Shown here in pieces: positions 50,530 through 59,654 of a stretch of DNA of 64,000 nt (positions are counted from its first letter, which is position 1; each line of letters starts with the position of its first letter). The position numbers were made by a program, and so were the translations under genes. Under the pieces are notes generated by a model. The model did no database searches and was not told the DNA's origin. It saw nothing but the letters and a program-made list of their open reading frames with translations. Location of the stretch: contig CAZMXP010000018.1 in NCBI GenBank assembly GCA_964570285.1, positions 1 through 64,000 of the forward strand, read 5' to 3'. The stretch is from CAZMXP01 sp964570285. GTDB taxonomy: Bacteria; Planctomycetota; PLA2.

Positions 50530-51687
50530 GTGCCGAGAGGCCGAAGAATCGACGCCCCCGGAATGTGGCATCACGTCTATCACCGGGGGATCGCCCGCCG
50601 GGCCGTCTTCGAGCGCCCCGCCGACTGGCGGTTTTTCCTGGCGCTGCTGGCCCGCTCGGTCAGGCGCGGGGAGATCGAAGTCCATGCGTTCTGCCTGCTG
50701 ACGAACCACTTCCACCTGCTGCTGCGCAGCGTGAACGGGGAGCTGTCGGTCGCGATGAAGCGCACCCTCAACGCGTACGTCCGTTACTTCAATGCGACGC
50801 GCGCCCGGGATGGCTCCCTCTTCAGCGGCCGATTCCGCTCGATCGGAGTCCAGACACGCGCCTACCGCAGGATCCTCGTGCGCTACATCGATGACAACCC
50901 GGTCAGCGCGGGGATGGCCCGAGACCCCGCGGACCATGCCTTTGGCAGCGCATTCTGGTACGCGCAAGCGCGCCGTCCCGCCTGGCTTTGCCGCACGTGG
51001 GTGGAGGAGGAGGTGCGGCAGTCTTGGTCGCGGTCCCGGTCCCGGGACGGCCCCTACGACCCCTCCGCATACGCCATCTGTTTCCGCCCCGGACTCTCCG
51101 AGTGCATGCGCCGCCTTGTCACCCGCCGACTGGCGAGCCCCCGCCGCGTGATCGACAAGCTCGACCTGCTCGTCGATGCCGCGCCGCCGGCGCTCCGGCA
51201 GTGGTTCGTGGAGCGGGCCCGGCTCGCCGACGGGGGCGTGACGCTGCAGGCCATGGCGACGCCGGAGATGGTGGAGGCCGCCATGGCGGACGCGGCCCAT
51301 GCGTGCCCGCGCCTCCCGACCATCTGGCTGGTGCGCCGCGCACCGAACGCCCGACCCGTGTCCGGCTGGGACGTCGTGCGCGCGGGACTCCTGCGCGACC
51401 TGTGCGGCCTCGGCTGGTCGGAGCTGCGCCTCCGGCTCGGCCTCGAGTCGGCCGCGCTCCAACGGCGGCTCGAACTGCACAGGGATTGCCTGCTGGTCGA
51501 CCCGCTCTATCTCGAACGCTGTGCCGCGCTTGCCGCGGGCGTCTTCGCCCGGGTGTCGGCGGAGGTCTGCATCGCTTGCCCCAAAGCGGTGCCGCAGGCG
51601 ATGCGGCGAGCGCGGGAACGCGGGTCAACCGCGGGAGAGTCAGACCGGCTCACGGTGCCCTCTCGAGGTCGAACGTCACCTGCGTGA
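50530..51687 (+). CDS. REP-associated tyrosine transposase (RAYT, Y1_Tnp family)
   Basis: A 385-residue protein from GTG at 50530; MPRGRRIDAPGMWHHVYHRG is the usual beginning of this family. The HUH motif is TNHFHLLLRS (H60 and H62), and the catalytic Tyr is expected in YRRILVRYIDDNPVSAG (Y119 is the likely one). Members nick and join single-stranded REP or BIME palindromes and are normally single-copy domesticated relatives of IS200. The C-terminal half (130-385) is longer than the core domain and contains helix-turn-helix-like LCGLGWSELRLRLGL. It overlaps the convergent lipoprotein gene by 38 bases. Its substrate repeats may be the palindromes nearby. Confidence 0.9.
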   Translation: MPRGRRIDAPGMWHHVYHRGIARRAVFERPADWRFFLALLARSVRRGEIEVHAFCLLTNHFHLLLRSVNGELSVAMKRTLNAYVRYFNATRARDGSLFSGRFRSIGVQTRAYRRILVRYIDDNPVSAGMARDPADHAFGSAFWYAQARRPAWLCRTWVEEEVRQSWSRSRSRDGPYDPSAYAICFRPGLSECMRRLVTRRLASPRRVIDKLDLLVDAAPPALRQWFVERARLADGGVTLQAMATPEMVEAAMADAAHACPRLPTIWLVRRAPNARPVSGWDVVRAGLLRDLCGLGWSELRLRLGLESAALQRRLELHRDCLLVDPLYLERCAALAAGVFARVSAEVCIACPKAVPQAMRRARERGSTAGESDRLTVPSRGRTSPA

Positions 51688-53323
51688 CCTCCCCCGCGCG
51701 CATCCGCACGGTGCGCGGCGGCGGCACCTTCATGCCGGGCGCGTGCCTGACGTAGACGGTCCACTCCCCCGCTTCGAGGTTCGCGCGTCGCCAGACGCCC
51801 TTCTCGAAGCCGCCGCCCAGCTTGACCGTCCACGGACTCCCGAGTTCGATCTCAACCCCGACTCCAGCGATCTGCCTCCCCTCCACGCGCAGCCGCACCT
51901 CGAGGATCCCGGCAGGCTCCATCTCGATGAGGACGTCGCGCTCCCCGCCCGCCCTCACGTCGACTTCGACATCGCGATTGACATAGCCGTCCGCGGTCGC
52001 ACGGATGATCGTACTGCCCGGCGGCACCTGGAACCGACGCGCGTGGGGGTTCCAGCCCCAATCGCCGCTCCATGGGTCCACACGCTCGCGTCCGATCTGA
52101 CTGCTCACGGCGAGCGCCGCGCCGGGCAGGTCGCCGCCGCCGCGCGCCTGCACGACGCGCACCGACAGGTCCACCGGCTCCGGGACCGCGATATCGCAGC
52201 GCGGATTCCCTCCCTTGAGCGTGAACTCGACGCCCCACGGCACGGGGTAGAGACTGACGAAGTAGCGCCCCTCGGGGATCGGCGCCGACCGGAACCCGGA
52301 GGACTCCCCGGAGAAGCCGCCGCCCCAGTCCGCATGAGCCTTCGCGCGGGCCGTCGCCTCCTCCCTCCCGTAGAAGCCTACGATTCCGGAACGCTCGCGC
52401 CACGCGGGCGGCAGCGTCACGGTCCCGGTCACCACGATCAGAGCCGGGGGCCTCTCGGGCAGGCTCTCCTCGGGCGCAAGCCTGAGCGTGGCCGTCTCGC
52501 CCGATACCAGCTCGACGGCACCTCGCGCGTAGACGTGGCGCTCCTCCGCGTGGGGCCTTCCGCGGATCGCCAAAACCTCGTACCTGCCACGGCGCAGATG
52601 GTCGAGCGAGACCTCGCCGTTCGCGTCGGGCCGCGGAAGGAGCACCCAACCGTGCTCCGTCCCGCCAACGAGCCAGAGGGAGGCGTCATGCATTCGTGAC
52701 CACTGGTCCACCGTGAGCCGCAGCGCGCTGCCGAGCGACAACTCCGCTCGCACCTCCCCGCCGAGGCCGAAGGTCACGATGACCGGCTGCCATGCCAGAC
52801 CCGGCGCACGCACGGAATACTCCGACTGACCGCGTGCGGGCCCCAGCCGCAGTCGGCCGTGCATGTCCGTAATGCCTGTCGGGGCAGCCAGCGGATAGAC
52901 GGCGTCGTCGCCATAGCCCCATTCCGGCCGCTTCAGTTCGCTGACGAGGGCACCGGCGACCGGGGTACCGTCTCCCGACCGGGTCACGACGAGGGTGACC
53001 TCCCGAGCGCGCTCCACAACAAGGCGAATCTCAGGGGGTCCGGGGGCATCGAACGCCTCGCGCAGGTCGGGACATGCCACGCCGTCGACGACGAACCCCT
53101 CCAGCCGGTGGTGGCCCTCATGGGCCACCGGCACGCGAAGCACACCTGCCGTCCCATGCACCGGCACATCTTGCTTCGAAGCGGCGCTCCAGAGCAACGC
53201 GCTGAGCTGCGCGGGCGGCTGCGTCTCGCCGATGTAGGCCACCCTGACGAGTACGCCGCCTTCTTCCCCGCGCCGCGGTGCCGAGCACGCCGCGGCAAGC
53301 GTCAGCAGCATCACCCCCGACCG
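51650..53323 (-). CDS. Lipoprotein with repeated carboxypeptidase-regulatory-like sandwich domains
   Basis: A protein of 557 residues. I chose TTG at 53323 because it gives MRSGVMLLTLAAACSAP, a lipoprotein signal with Cys at 14; an ATG at 53311 leaves almost no n-region. The rest is beta-rich with repeated segments such as VTLVVTRSGDGTPVAGALV, RYEVLAIRGRPHAEERHVYA and FQVPPGSTIIRATADGYVNRDVEV, typical of CarboxypepD_reg or Cna-B-like domains that decorate exported proteins. No catalytic motif. It lies wholly inside the segment bounded by the inverted repeats, with the RAYT gene, so it may be cargo or simply old neighbourhood DNA. Confidence 0.7.
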   Translation of the reverse strand, partial: RSGVMLLTLAAACSAPRRGEEGGVLVRVAYIGETQPPAQLSALLWSAASKQDVPVHGTAGVLRVPVAHEGHHRLEGFVVDGVACPDLREAFDAPGPPEIRLVVERAREVTLVVTRSGDGTPVAGALVSELKRPEWGYGDDAVYPLAAPTGITDMHGRLRLGPARGQSEYSVRAPGLAWQPVIVTFGLGGEVRAELSLGSALRLTVDQWSRMHDASLWLVGGTEHGWVLLPRPDANGEVSLDHLRRGRYEVLAIRGRPHAEERHVYARGAVELVSGETATLRLAPEESLPERPPALIVVTGTVTLPPAWRERSGIVGFYGREEATARAKAHADWGGGFSGESSGFRSAPIPEGRYFVSLYPVPWGVEFTLKGGNPRCDIAVPEPVDLSVRVVQARGGGDLPGAALAVSSQIGRERVDPWSGDWGWNPHARRFQVPPGSTIIRATADGYVNRDVEVDVRAGGERDVLIEMEPAGILEVRLRVEGRQIAGVGVEIELGSPWTVKLGGGFEKGVWRRANLEAGEWTVYVRHAPGMKVPPPRTVRMRAGEVTQVTFDLERAP

Positions 53324-53386
53324 CAACCGGCCTGCTCGCCATGCCGACCCGCCCGGCCCCCGATGGGGAGAATTCCCCCACAGCGA

Positions 53387-53404
53387 TACTAATGAGCCTG
53401 GCTC
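53387..53404. repeat. Right inverted repeat of the 3-kb RAYT-bearing segment
   Basis: TACTAATGAGCCTGGCTC, the inverse of the sequence at 50424-50441 except for one base in the core. Its last two bases fall in the stop codon (53403-53405) of the carboxylate-amine ligase gene, which therefore ends within the repeat. Confidence 0.75.
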
Positions 53405-54515
53405 AGTCGAGAGGCAGGCCATGCTCGGTCTCGCCGACCATGTAGTCGACGACGGCATTCAGGTCGCGCTTCTCGTGCCAGACGCGGAGCTGACGGTCGG
53501 CCCCCGTGCCCCCGGCGACGATCTCGCGCAGGTAGCCGAGTTCGCTGCGCACGCCGAGGTCGTCGACGACCTCGTCGACGAAGTCGAGCAGTTCGGCGAC
53601 GAGCCGCGGCGTCGGCACCTCCTCCATCTTGCCGAGGTCGATCAGGTAGCCGCCGACGCCCCAGCGGGCGGCCCGCCACTTGTTCTCCATGATCAGCGCG
53701 CGCCGGTGCAGCCGGAAGGAGAGGTTCTTCTTGTGCAGCACGTAGAGCTTCGCGACGAGCGCCTGGCAGAGCGCCGCGAGCGCGATCGTCTCGTCGACGC
53801 GCATCGCCATGTCGCAGCAGCGGAACTCGAGCGTCGGGTAGCGCCAGTGCGGCCTCAGGTCCCACCAGATCATCTTGCCGGTGTCGATGCTCTTCGTGCG
53901 GATGAGGTCGCGCACGAAGTCCTCGTACTCGGTGAAGCTGTTGAACGCATCCGGGATGCCGGTGCGCGGGAACTTCTCGAAGACCTTCGTGCGGTAGCTC
54001 TTCCACCCCGTCTCGCGGCCGCACCAGAAGGGCGAGTTGACCGAGAGCGCGAGGATGTGCGGCACGAAGTAGCGCGCCATGTTGAAGACGTGGATCAGCG
54101 TCTCCTTGTCCTCGAGGCCGACGTGGATGTGCAGTCCGAAGATGACGTTGGCGCGCGCGACGACCTGCAGGTCGTCGAGGATGCGGTTGTAGCGGGGGTT
54201 CTCGTTGGTCGCGACGTCGCTCCAGTGGGTGCTCGGGTGCGTGCCCCCCGCGGCGATGCGGAGCCCGTGGTGGCGGGCGATGCGCGCGATCTGGGCGCGC
54301 GTCTCGGTGACCTCGCGGCGCGCCTCGCCGATGTCGGCGCAGATCTTGCTCCCGATCTCGATCACGCTCTGGTGGAGCTCGCGCTGGATCTTCTCCTGCA
54401 GCTTCTCCTCCCCCTCCGCGAACATCTGCGAGATGTGCGAGCGGAGCTGCCGAGACTCCGGGTCGATGACCTGGAACTCCTCCTCGATGCCGAGCGTGAA
54501 GTCGGGCAGCCTCAT
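53403..54515 (-). CDS. Carboxylate-amine ligase (glutamate-cysteine ligase family 2)
   Basis: A 370-residue enzyme of the GCS2/YbdK family, which joins the gamma-carboxyl of glutamate (or another carboxylate) to an amine with ATP. It opens with FTLGIEEEFQVIDPESRQL, the family signature, and contains IAAGGTHPSTHWSD, FGLHIHVGLEDKETLIHVFN and RYPTLEFRCCDMAMRVDETIALAALCQALVAKL. Length is typical. Many members have no proven substrate. It is 7 bases from the next gene (an ATP-grasp ligase), and a divergent esterase lies just beyond. Its stop codon overlaps an inverted repeat. Confidence 0.9.
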   Translation of the reverse strand: MRLPDFTLGIEEEFQVIDPESRQLRSHISQMFAEGEEKLQEKIQRELHQSVIEIGSKICADIGEARREVTETRAQIARIARHHGLRIAAGGTHPSTHWSDVATNENPRYNRILDDLQVVARANVIFGLHIHVGLEDKETLIHVFNMARYFVPHILALSVNSPFWCGRETGWKSYRTKVFEKFPRTGIPDAFNSFTEYEDFVRDLIRTKSIDTGKMIWWDLRPHWRYPTLEFRCCDMAMRVDETIALAALCQALVAKLYVLHKKNLSFRLHRRALIMENKWRAARWGVGGYLIDLGKMEEVPTPRLVAELLDFVDEVVDDLGVRSELGYLREIVAGGTGADRQLRVWHEKRDLNAVVDYMVGETEHGLPLD

Positions 54516-54522
54516 CGGGTCC

Positions 54523-55455
54523 CTAGCGCGCGCGCTCCGGCCACGTGCCCGTCAGCTCGAGCTGGCGCGGCTGCTTGGCGCGCTGGATCAGGAACTCCGC
54601 CGCGTTCTGCACGATCCAGGCGAAGTTCTCCTCGCCGATGCTGTGCACGTCCGCGTCGGGGCAGGGGTTGGTGAAGTCGATCGCGTAGGGGATGCCCTCG
54701 CGCACGGCGAGCTCGACGGTGTTGAAGTCGTAGCCGAGACCGCGGCAGAGCGCGAGGCAGTCCCGCTCCATCTTCTCGAGCAGCCCGCGGTCGATGGGCG
54801 GCGCGTTGCGCACGTAGCGCTGGTGGTGCGGCGCCTTCGGGTTGTAGCGCATGATGTGCACGCGCTCGCGCCCGAGCACGTAGCAGCGGAAGTACTCGGT
54901 GAAGACGATCTCCTCCTGCGCCATCATGCACAGGTCCTCGCTGCGCTCGTAGGCCGCGAAGAACTCCCCCGCGTCGCCACAGCGCGAGACGTGCTTCCAT
55001 CCGCCGCCGTTGCTCGGCTTCACGTAGGCGGGGAAGCCCAGGTACTCGAAGACCTCGTCCCACTCGAGCGGGAAGCGCAGGTTCGAGAAGCTGTCCGACG
55101 ACGTGTTCGGGGGGTGGCGCTTGTGCGGCAGCAGCACCGTCCGGGGCACGGCGACCCCGGCCTGGGTCGCGACCAGGTTCCCGAAGTACTTGTCGTCGGC
55201 GGAGAACCAGAAGGGGTTGTTGACGATCTGGCAGCCCTGGAAGGCGAACTGCTTCATCATCGTCCGGTAGTAGGGCACCTCGTGGCTGATGCGGTCGAGG
55301 ATGACGTCGTATCCCGGCGGCCGGTCGGCCCTTAGCGCGCCGACCCGGACCGGCTCGGCAACGACCTTCCCGCCCGCCCGGCGCTTCACCTCGTCCGCCA
55401 GCGCCGAGGGGAAACTCCGCTCCATCCCGTAAAGCAGCCCGATCTTCTTGGTCAT
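54523..55455 (-). CDS. RimK-like ATP-grasp ligase
   Basis: A 310-residue protein with an ATP-grasp core. AYVKPSNGGGWKHVSRCGDAGEFF contains the Lys and glycine-rich loop for ATP, and later YAIDFTNPCPDADVHSIGEENF supplies the acidic metal ligands near the C-terminus. It starts TKKIGLLYGMERSFPSALADEV. ATP-grasp enzymes of this subgroup form peptide or amide bonds between a carboxylate and an amine. The gene comes first in a two-gene operon with the GCS2-family ligase (7 bases apart). The divergent esterase starts 89 bases away. A combined role in making or modifying an unusual peptide is inferred from the neighbourhood. Confidence 0.82.
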   Translation of the reverse strand: MTKKIGLLYGMERSFPSALADEVKRRAGGKVVAEPVRVGALRADRPPGYDVILDRISHEVPYYRTMMKQFAFQGCQIVNNPFWFSADDKYFGNLVATQAGVAVPRTVLLPHKRHPPNTSSDSFSNLRFPLEWDEVFEYLGFPAYVKPSNGGGWKHVSRCGDAGEFFAAYERSEDLCMMAQEEIVFTEYFRCYVLGRERVHIMRYNPKAPHHQRYVRNAPPIDRGLLEKMERDCLALCRGLGYDFNTVELAVREGIPYAIDFTNPCPDADVHSIGEENFAWIVQNAAEFLIQRAKQPRQLELTGTWPERAR

Positions 55456-55544
55456 CTTGGCCTCCGGATGGCATCCTAACCGGAAGCGCGGGAGGGGCGA
55501 TAGGCCCCCCCCGCCCCCCCACCATCCGCCTCCCGGGAGGAGCC

Positions 55545-56255
55545 ATGGACCGAGTCCAGGACAAGTTCCAGTCCCGCATCCTGAGCCGCACGACGGAATA
55601 CCTCTGGTTCGGGCGCCAGGGGCGCGCGCTCGTGATGTTCCCGACCAGCGGCGGCCGCTACTGGGAGAACGAGGACCAGGGGCTCGTGCAGACGCTCGGG
55701 GACTACGTCGCCGAGGGGCGCCTGCAGATCTGCTGCATCGACTCCTACAACAGCGAGACGTGGAACAACCAGCGCATCCACCCCGCCGAACGCGTGCAGC
55801 GCCACGACGCGTACGACCGCTTCCTCAGCGAGGAGATGTTCCCAATGGTGGCCGCGCGCGCGGGCCGCGCCGACACCGCGGTCTTCGGCGCGAGCATGGG
55901 CGGCTTCCACGCCGTCAACTTCAGCGCGCGCCACCCCGAGCAGGTGAAGCGCTGCATCGCGCTGTCGGGCCTCTTCGACAGCAAGCGCGTGCTCGACGGC
56001 CACTGGGACGACCTCTGCTACTTCCACTCGCCGATGGCGTTCGTGCCGAACATGGACGCGGCGTGGACGCGGCGCCTCGCGCAGGTCGAGTGGGTCATCG
56101 CCACCGGCGAGCAGGACAGCCTCGTCGAGGAGACGCGCCGCTTCAGCAGCATCCTTCGCGCGAAGGAGATCCCCGTGCACAGCGAGATCTGGCCCGGCGT
56201 CTTCGGCCACGACTGGCCCTTCTGGAAGCAGCACCTGCGGCGCTTCCTGCCCTGA
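55545..56255 (+). CDS. Putative esterase (alpha/beta hydrolase)
   Basis: A 236-residue soluble alpha/beta hydrolase. The nucleophile elbow is GASMGG (around residue 118-123), the catalytic His lies in PGVFGHDWPFWKQHL near the C-terminus, and the acid is probably in the TGEQDSLVEETR segment. It resembles the esterase D/putative esterase family, with WFGRQGRALVMFPTSGGRYWENE near the start, a Trp-rich entry typical of that group. Divergent from the ligase pair; close spacing suggests a shared regulatory region and a common process, perhaps hydrolysing an ester or amide made by the ligases. GGAGG precedes the ATG. Confidence 0.82.
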   Translation: MDRVQDKFQSRILSRTTEYLWFGRQGRALVMFPTSGGRYWENEDQGLVQTLGDYVAEGRLQICCIDSYNSETWNNQRIHPAERVQRHDAYDRFLSEEMFPMVAARAGRADTAVFGASMGGFHAVNFSARHPEQVKRCIALSGLFDSKRVLDGHWDDLCYFHSPMAFVPNMDAAWTRRLAQVEWVIATGEQDSLVEETRRFSSILRAKEIPVHSEIWPGVFGHDWPFWKQHLRRFLP

Positions 56256-57461
56256 ATGCACGCGACGCGCTGGGCGGTGATCGCCCTCGTGCTGGCCGCG
56301 CTCGTCGCGCGCACGATGGTCCCGCGGGGGGGGCCCGGGGGGGAGCGCCCCGCGGGCGCGCTCGCGGTCAAGACGCTCGGCCGCTCCCAGCTCGGCATCC
56401 GCCAGCTCCCGGGGAAGCCGCCGCCGATGAGCGCGGCCGACTTCCACGTGGCGTTCGACCGCCAAGTCTCGACGGACTTGGAGCGGCTGCTGCTCGTCCC
56501 GCTCGCGGGCGAGCTGCTGGGCCGGAACGAGGCGCTCCGGCGGCTCGGCGGGCTCGACGCGCCGCTGCTGCGACGCGTCTACGAGGGGCCCGAACTCGAG
56601 GCGAGGGAGCGCGACGAACTCCGCGAGAAGCTGGGCTGGTTCGGCGAGCTGGCGCTGGTGCACGGCCTGCCCGACGACGACGAGGCCCGCGCGGCGCTGC
56701 TCGACGACGCCCGCCGCTTCGCGCTCACGCTCGGCGCCGTCTCGCTCGCGACGCTGCTGCTCGGCGTGGCGGCGCTCGTGCTCTTCGGCGTCGCCTGCTA
56801 CCGCATCGCGCGCCGCCGGCTCCCCGTGCTCGACCGGGCGCCTCCCCCGGGCCCCCTCGACCTGGCGTGGCTGGAGACGCCCTCGCTGCTGCTGCTGGGC
56901 GTCCTGCTGACGCAGGAACTCTGGCTGCTCGCGCTCGTGCCGCTCTGGCCGCGGCTGCGCGGGATCGGCTGGCGCGAGTGGCGCGAGGGGCTCGGCCTCG
57001 TGCGCGGGCGGGGCATCCTCGCCGAGGCGGGCCTCGGGGTCGTCGGCTATCTCGCGAGCCTGCCGCTTGTCGCCGCGTCGGTCTTCGTGACGATGGCGCT
57101 CGCGCGCTTCACGGGCAGCGGGATGTCGCACCCCTACGTCGAGGAGGCGCTGCGCGCGCGCGACCTCGGTCCGCTGCTCGTGGGCGCCTGCCTCTGGGCA
57201 CCGCTGGTCGAGGAGATGGTCTTCCGCGGGGCGCTCTGGCGCTACCTGCGGCCGCGCAGCGGCGTCGCGCTGAGCGCGCTCGCGACCGGCCTGCTCTTCG
57301 CTCTCGCGCACCCGCAGGGGATCGCCGCGCTGCCGACGCTGACGGCGCTGGGCGCGCTCTTCGCGCTGCTGCGCCACTGGCGCGGGACGCTCGTCGCGCC
57401 CATCGCCGCCCACGCGCTGCACAACGGCATGCTTGTCGGGCTTTTGCACCTGCTCGCCTGA
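56256..57461 (+). CDS. CPBP-family intramembrane metalloprotease
   Basis: A 401-residue membrane protein. After an N-terminal helix and an amphipathic extracytoplasmic segment (about 30-145) come several transmembrane helices. The CPBP/Abi motifs are visible: LVEEMVFRGALW (EExxxR), FALAHPQG and HALHNGML near the C-terminus; the Glu and His residues form the metal site of CAAX-protease-like enzymes. Members process prenylated proteins, or give immunity to bacteriocins and modify peptides. It begins immediately after the esterase stop codon, so translation is almost certainly coupled to the esterase. Confidence 0.87.
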   Translation: MHATRWAVIALVLAALVARTMVPRGGPGGERPAGALAVKTLGRSQLGIRQLPGKPPPMSAADFHVAFDRQVSTDLERLLLVPLAGELLGRNEALRRLGGLDAPLLRRVYEGPELEARERDELREKLGWFGELALVHGLPDDDEARAALLDDARRFALTLGAVSLATLLLGVAALVLFGVACYRIARRRLPVLDRAPPPGPLDLAWLETPSLLLLGVLLTQELWLLALVPLWPRLRGIGWREWREGLGLVRGRGILAEAGLGVVGYLASLPLVAASVFVTMALARFTGSGMSHPYVEEALRARDLGPLLVGACLWAPLVEEMVFRGALWRYLRPRSGVALSALATGLLFALAHPQGIAALPTLTALGALFALLRHWRGTLVAPIAAHALHNGMLVGLLHLLA

Positions 57462-57473
57462 GCGCGGCGGGGG

Positions 57474-59654
57474 CTACTGCACGTCGAGCTCGATCAGGCC
57501 GCCCGAGGCGAGGCCGACATAGGCGCGTCGCGTGGCCTCCGAGCCGCCGAGCGCGGTCGCGCGCCCGAGCGCGTGCGGGATGGCGCCGGCCTGGAATCCG
57601 CCGGCATCCGCGCGGAAGATGTGCAGCGTAGTCGGATCGGTTCCGAGCAGGAGGTTCCCGAGGATGGGGGTGAGCCCCGCCCGCGGTGCCGCCTTGCGCA
57701 GGCTGCCGAGCTTGTCGAAGACATCCGCGGTGAACAGGTTCATCTCCCGCCGCTCGTAGGTCTCCGTCTGCACGACGAGCATCCCGCCGTCGGGCGCGCA
57801 GAAGCGCCCGCCCTTGTAGCGCTGGAAGCAGAGCTGGTCGATCGACCAGTCGGAGATCCGGTAGGTGCGGATCACCTCCTGGTCGCCGTCCCCCGGCACG
57901 TATTCGGAGGGAGCGCAGAGCACCCGCTGCCCGTCGGGCATCCGCAGCAGCGTCGTGAAGGGCTTCGGCGACGCCCCCCCCTGCGGGAACGAGAGCGTCT
58001 GGAAGACGGTGCCCCCGACGGGGTGGGCCACGTAGAGGCCGCTGTCGTCGCCGCCGATCAGCAACTCGTCGGGGGTCACGTCGAGGGCCGCGATCGGGCG
58101 CACGGGGCCCCCCGGCCCGAAGATCGTCAGGCTCCCGAGCGGCGCCGCGTCGGGTAGCGAGAAGCGATGGAGGGTCCCGTCGCCCTGGACGGCTAGAAAC
58201 GACATCTCCCCCGGGCCGAAGGAGAAGACCGGAAGGCGGGCGGGGCAACGGTCGAAGGTGGCCGGGAGGGTGTGGATCTGCGGAGAGGCGAGGCCGGCGA
58301 GTGCGGGGGACCCGGCCGCGGACGCCGGGGCCGGGGCGCCGGGGGGCGTGAGGTCCACGAGCGCCGCCTTCCCCGTGATGTCGCGCGTGAGGACGTACCG
58401 CCCGCTCGGCGACACGGTCACCTCGACGATCTCGACGGAGTGCATGTAGAACTCGCGGAGCTGCGCCACGGACGCGCCGAGGGCGCTCCCGATCGGCAGC
58501 GCGCGGGCGACCACCCTGCTCGCCTCGTCGCCGCCCGGCACGAAGCGGTAGACCTCGAAGGAACCGTCGGCGCGCCCGACGGCGAACGTGTCGGTCGCCG
58601 GGGCGGTCGAGAACGCCTCCGGCAGGAGCGGCGACGGGTTCGCGGCGTCGACCAGCGTCGCGACCCTCTCGAGGTCGGGCAGCAGCAGCACGTGCACCGT
58701 GCGGCGGCTCGCGGTGGCGGCGAACTCCTTCCCGCCGGCGACGAGCAGGCCGATCGCGTCGTAGGCCTCGAACTCCCCCGGCTGGAGGACGCCGGCGCGG
58801 TCGAACCGCGCGCCCTGCCCCGTGCTCGATCCGGCGAGGACGAGATCGAGCCCGTCGTGCTGGATCGCTCCCGCCGTCCCCGCCGGCGCGCCGAAGCGCA
58901 CGTCGCGGGCGGCGGTGGCCACCGTCCATCGCGTGAGGCCCGCGTTGGCGGTGGGACCCGGAGGCAGCGCGTCCGCGTCCTGCGAGGGCTCGTAGTCCTC
59001 GAGCGCGCCGAGCAGCTTCGCGCCCGCCTCCACGAACCGCACGAAACGCACGCTGCCCGCGAAGTCCTCCGCGCGGAAGGTGCGCCCGGCGGCGAAGGTG
59101 GAGAGCACGAACTCGACCAGGCCGCCGAGGTCGGTCCCCACGATCAGGCGATCGTTCGCCTCGTCCACGTCCAGCGCGGCGACCGGCACGGCGAGCTCGG
59201 CCGAGGCCTCGCGCACGCCGGTGGCGACGTCGAACCGCGCCACCGTGCCGGCCCCGACGGCGGCGAGCAGCTTCGTCCCCCCCGCGAGGAACGCGAGCCC
59301 GGTCACGCTCGGTCCGTTCCCGTTCGCGAACCCCTCGTGCGGAGTCCCGGTGAAGCGCGCCGGGTCTCCCGCGAGCGTCTGCCGGAGGAGGGTCGACTGC
59401 CGCGCCACGTCGACGACGCGCAGCCCGCCGGCCCGGTCCCCGGTCGCGAGCCGCCCACCGTCGGGGGAGAGGGCCGTCCGCGTGATCGCGTTCGCCACGG
59501 CAGGCGCCGGCTCCCGTACGAGGCGCTGGAACACCCCCTTCAGCCCCTGGCTGAGGAAGACCGCGGCGGGCACCGGCGTGGTGCCGCTGCCCCCGTTGCA
59601 GCCCGCGGCGAGGAGCAGCAGCAGGAACGCCGTCGCGGCGACGGGGGGACGCAT
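57474..59654 (-). CDS. Lipoprotein with beta-propeller (WD40-like) repeats
   Basis: A 726-residue lipoprotein with signal MRPPVAATAFLLLLLAAGCNGG (lipobox AAGC). The body has repeated propeller-type units: ALSPDGGRLATGDRAGGLRVVDV, LAVPVAALDVDEANDRLIVGTDLGGLVEF, VTVSPSGRYVLTRDITGKAALVDLTPP, DVTPDELLIGGDDSGLYVA. WD40-like propellers serve as binding platforms; no catalytic residues are seen. The ATG overlaps the stop of the upstream alpha/beta hydrolase by one base (TGATG), so both are translated from one message. Gene end is 12 bases from the CPBP protease gene, convergent. Confidence 0.82.
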   Translation of the reverse strand: MRPPVAATAFLLLLLAAGCNGGSGTTPVPAAVFLSQGLKGVFQRLVREPAPAVANAITRTALSPDGGRLATGDRAGGLRVVDVARQSTLLRQTLAGDPARFTGTPHEGFANGNGPSVTGLAFLAGGTKLLAAVGAGTVARFDVATGVREASAELAVPVAALDVDEANDRLIVGTDLGGLVEFVLSTFAAGRTFRAEDFAGSVRFVRFVEAGAKLLGALEDYEPSQDADALPPGPTANAGLTRWTVATAARDVRFGAPAGTAGAIQHDGLDLVLAGSSTGQGARFDRAGVLQPGEFEAYDAIGLLVAGGKEFAATASRRTVHVLLLPDLERVATLVDAANPSPLLPEAFSTAPATDTFAVGRADGSFEVYRFVPGGDEASRVVARALPIGSALGASVAQLREFYMHSVEIVEVTVSPSGRYVLTRDITGKAALVDLTPPGAPAPASAAGSPALAGLASPQIHTLPATFDRCPARLPVFSFGPGEMSFLAVQGDGTLHRFSLPDAAPLGSLTIFGPGGPVRPIAALDVTPDELLIGGDDSGLYVAHPVGGTVFQTLSFPQGGASPKPFTTLLRMPDGQRVLCAPSEYVPGDGDQEVIRTYRISDWSIDQLCFQRYKGGRFCAPDGGMLVVQTETYERREMNLFTADVFDKLGSLRKAAPRAGLTPILGNLLLGTDPTTLHIFRADAGGFQAGAIPHALGRATALGGSEATRRAYVGLASGGLIELDVQ

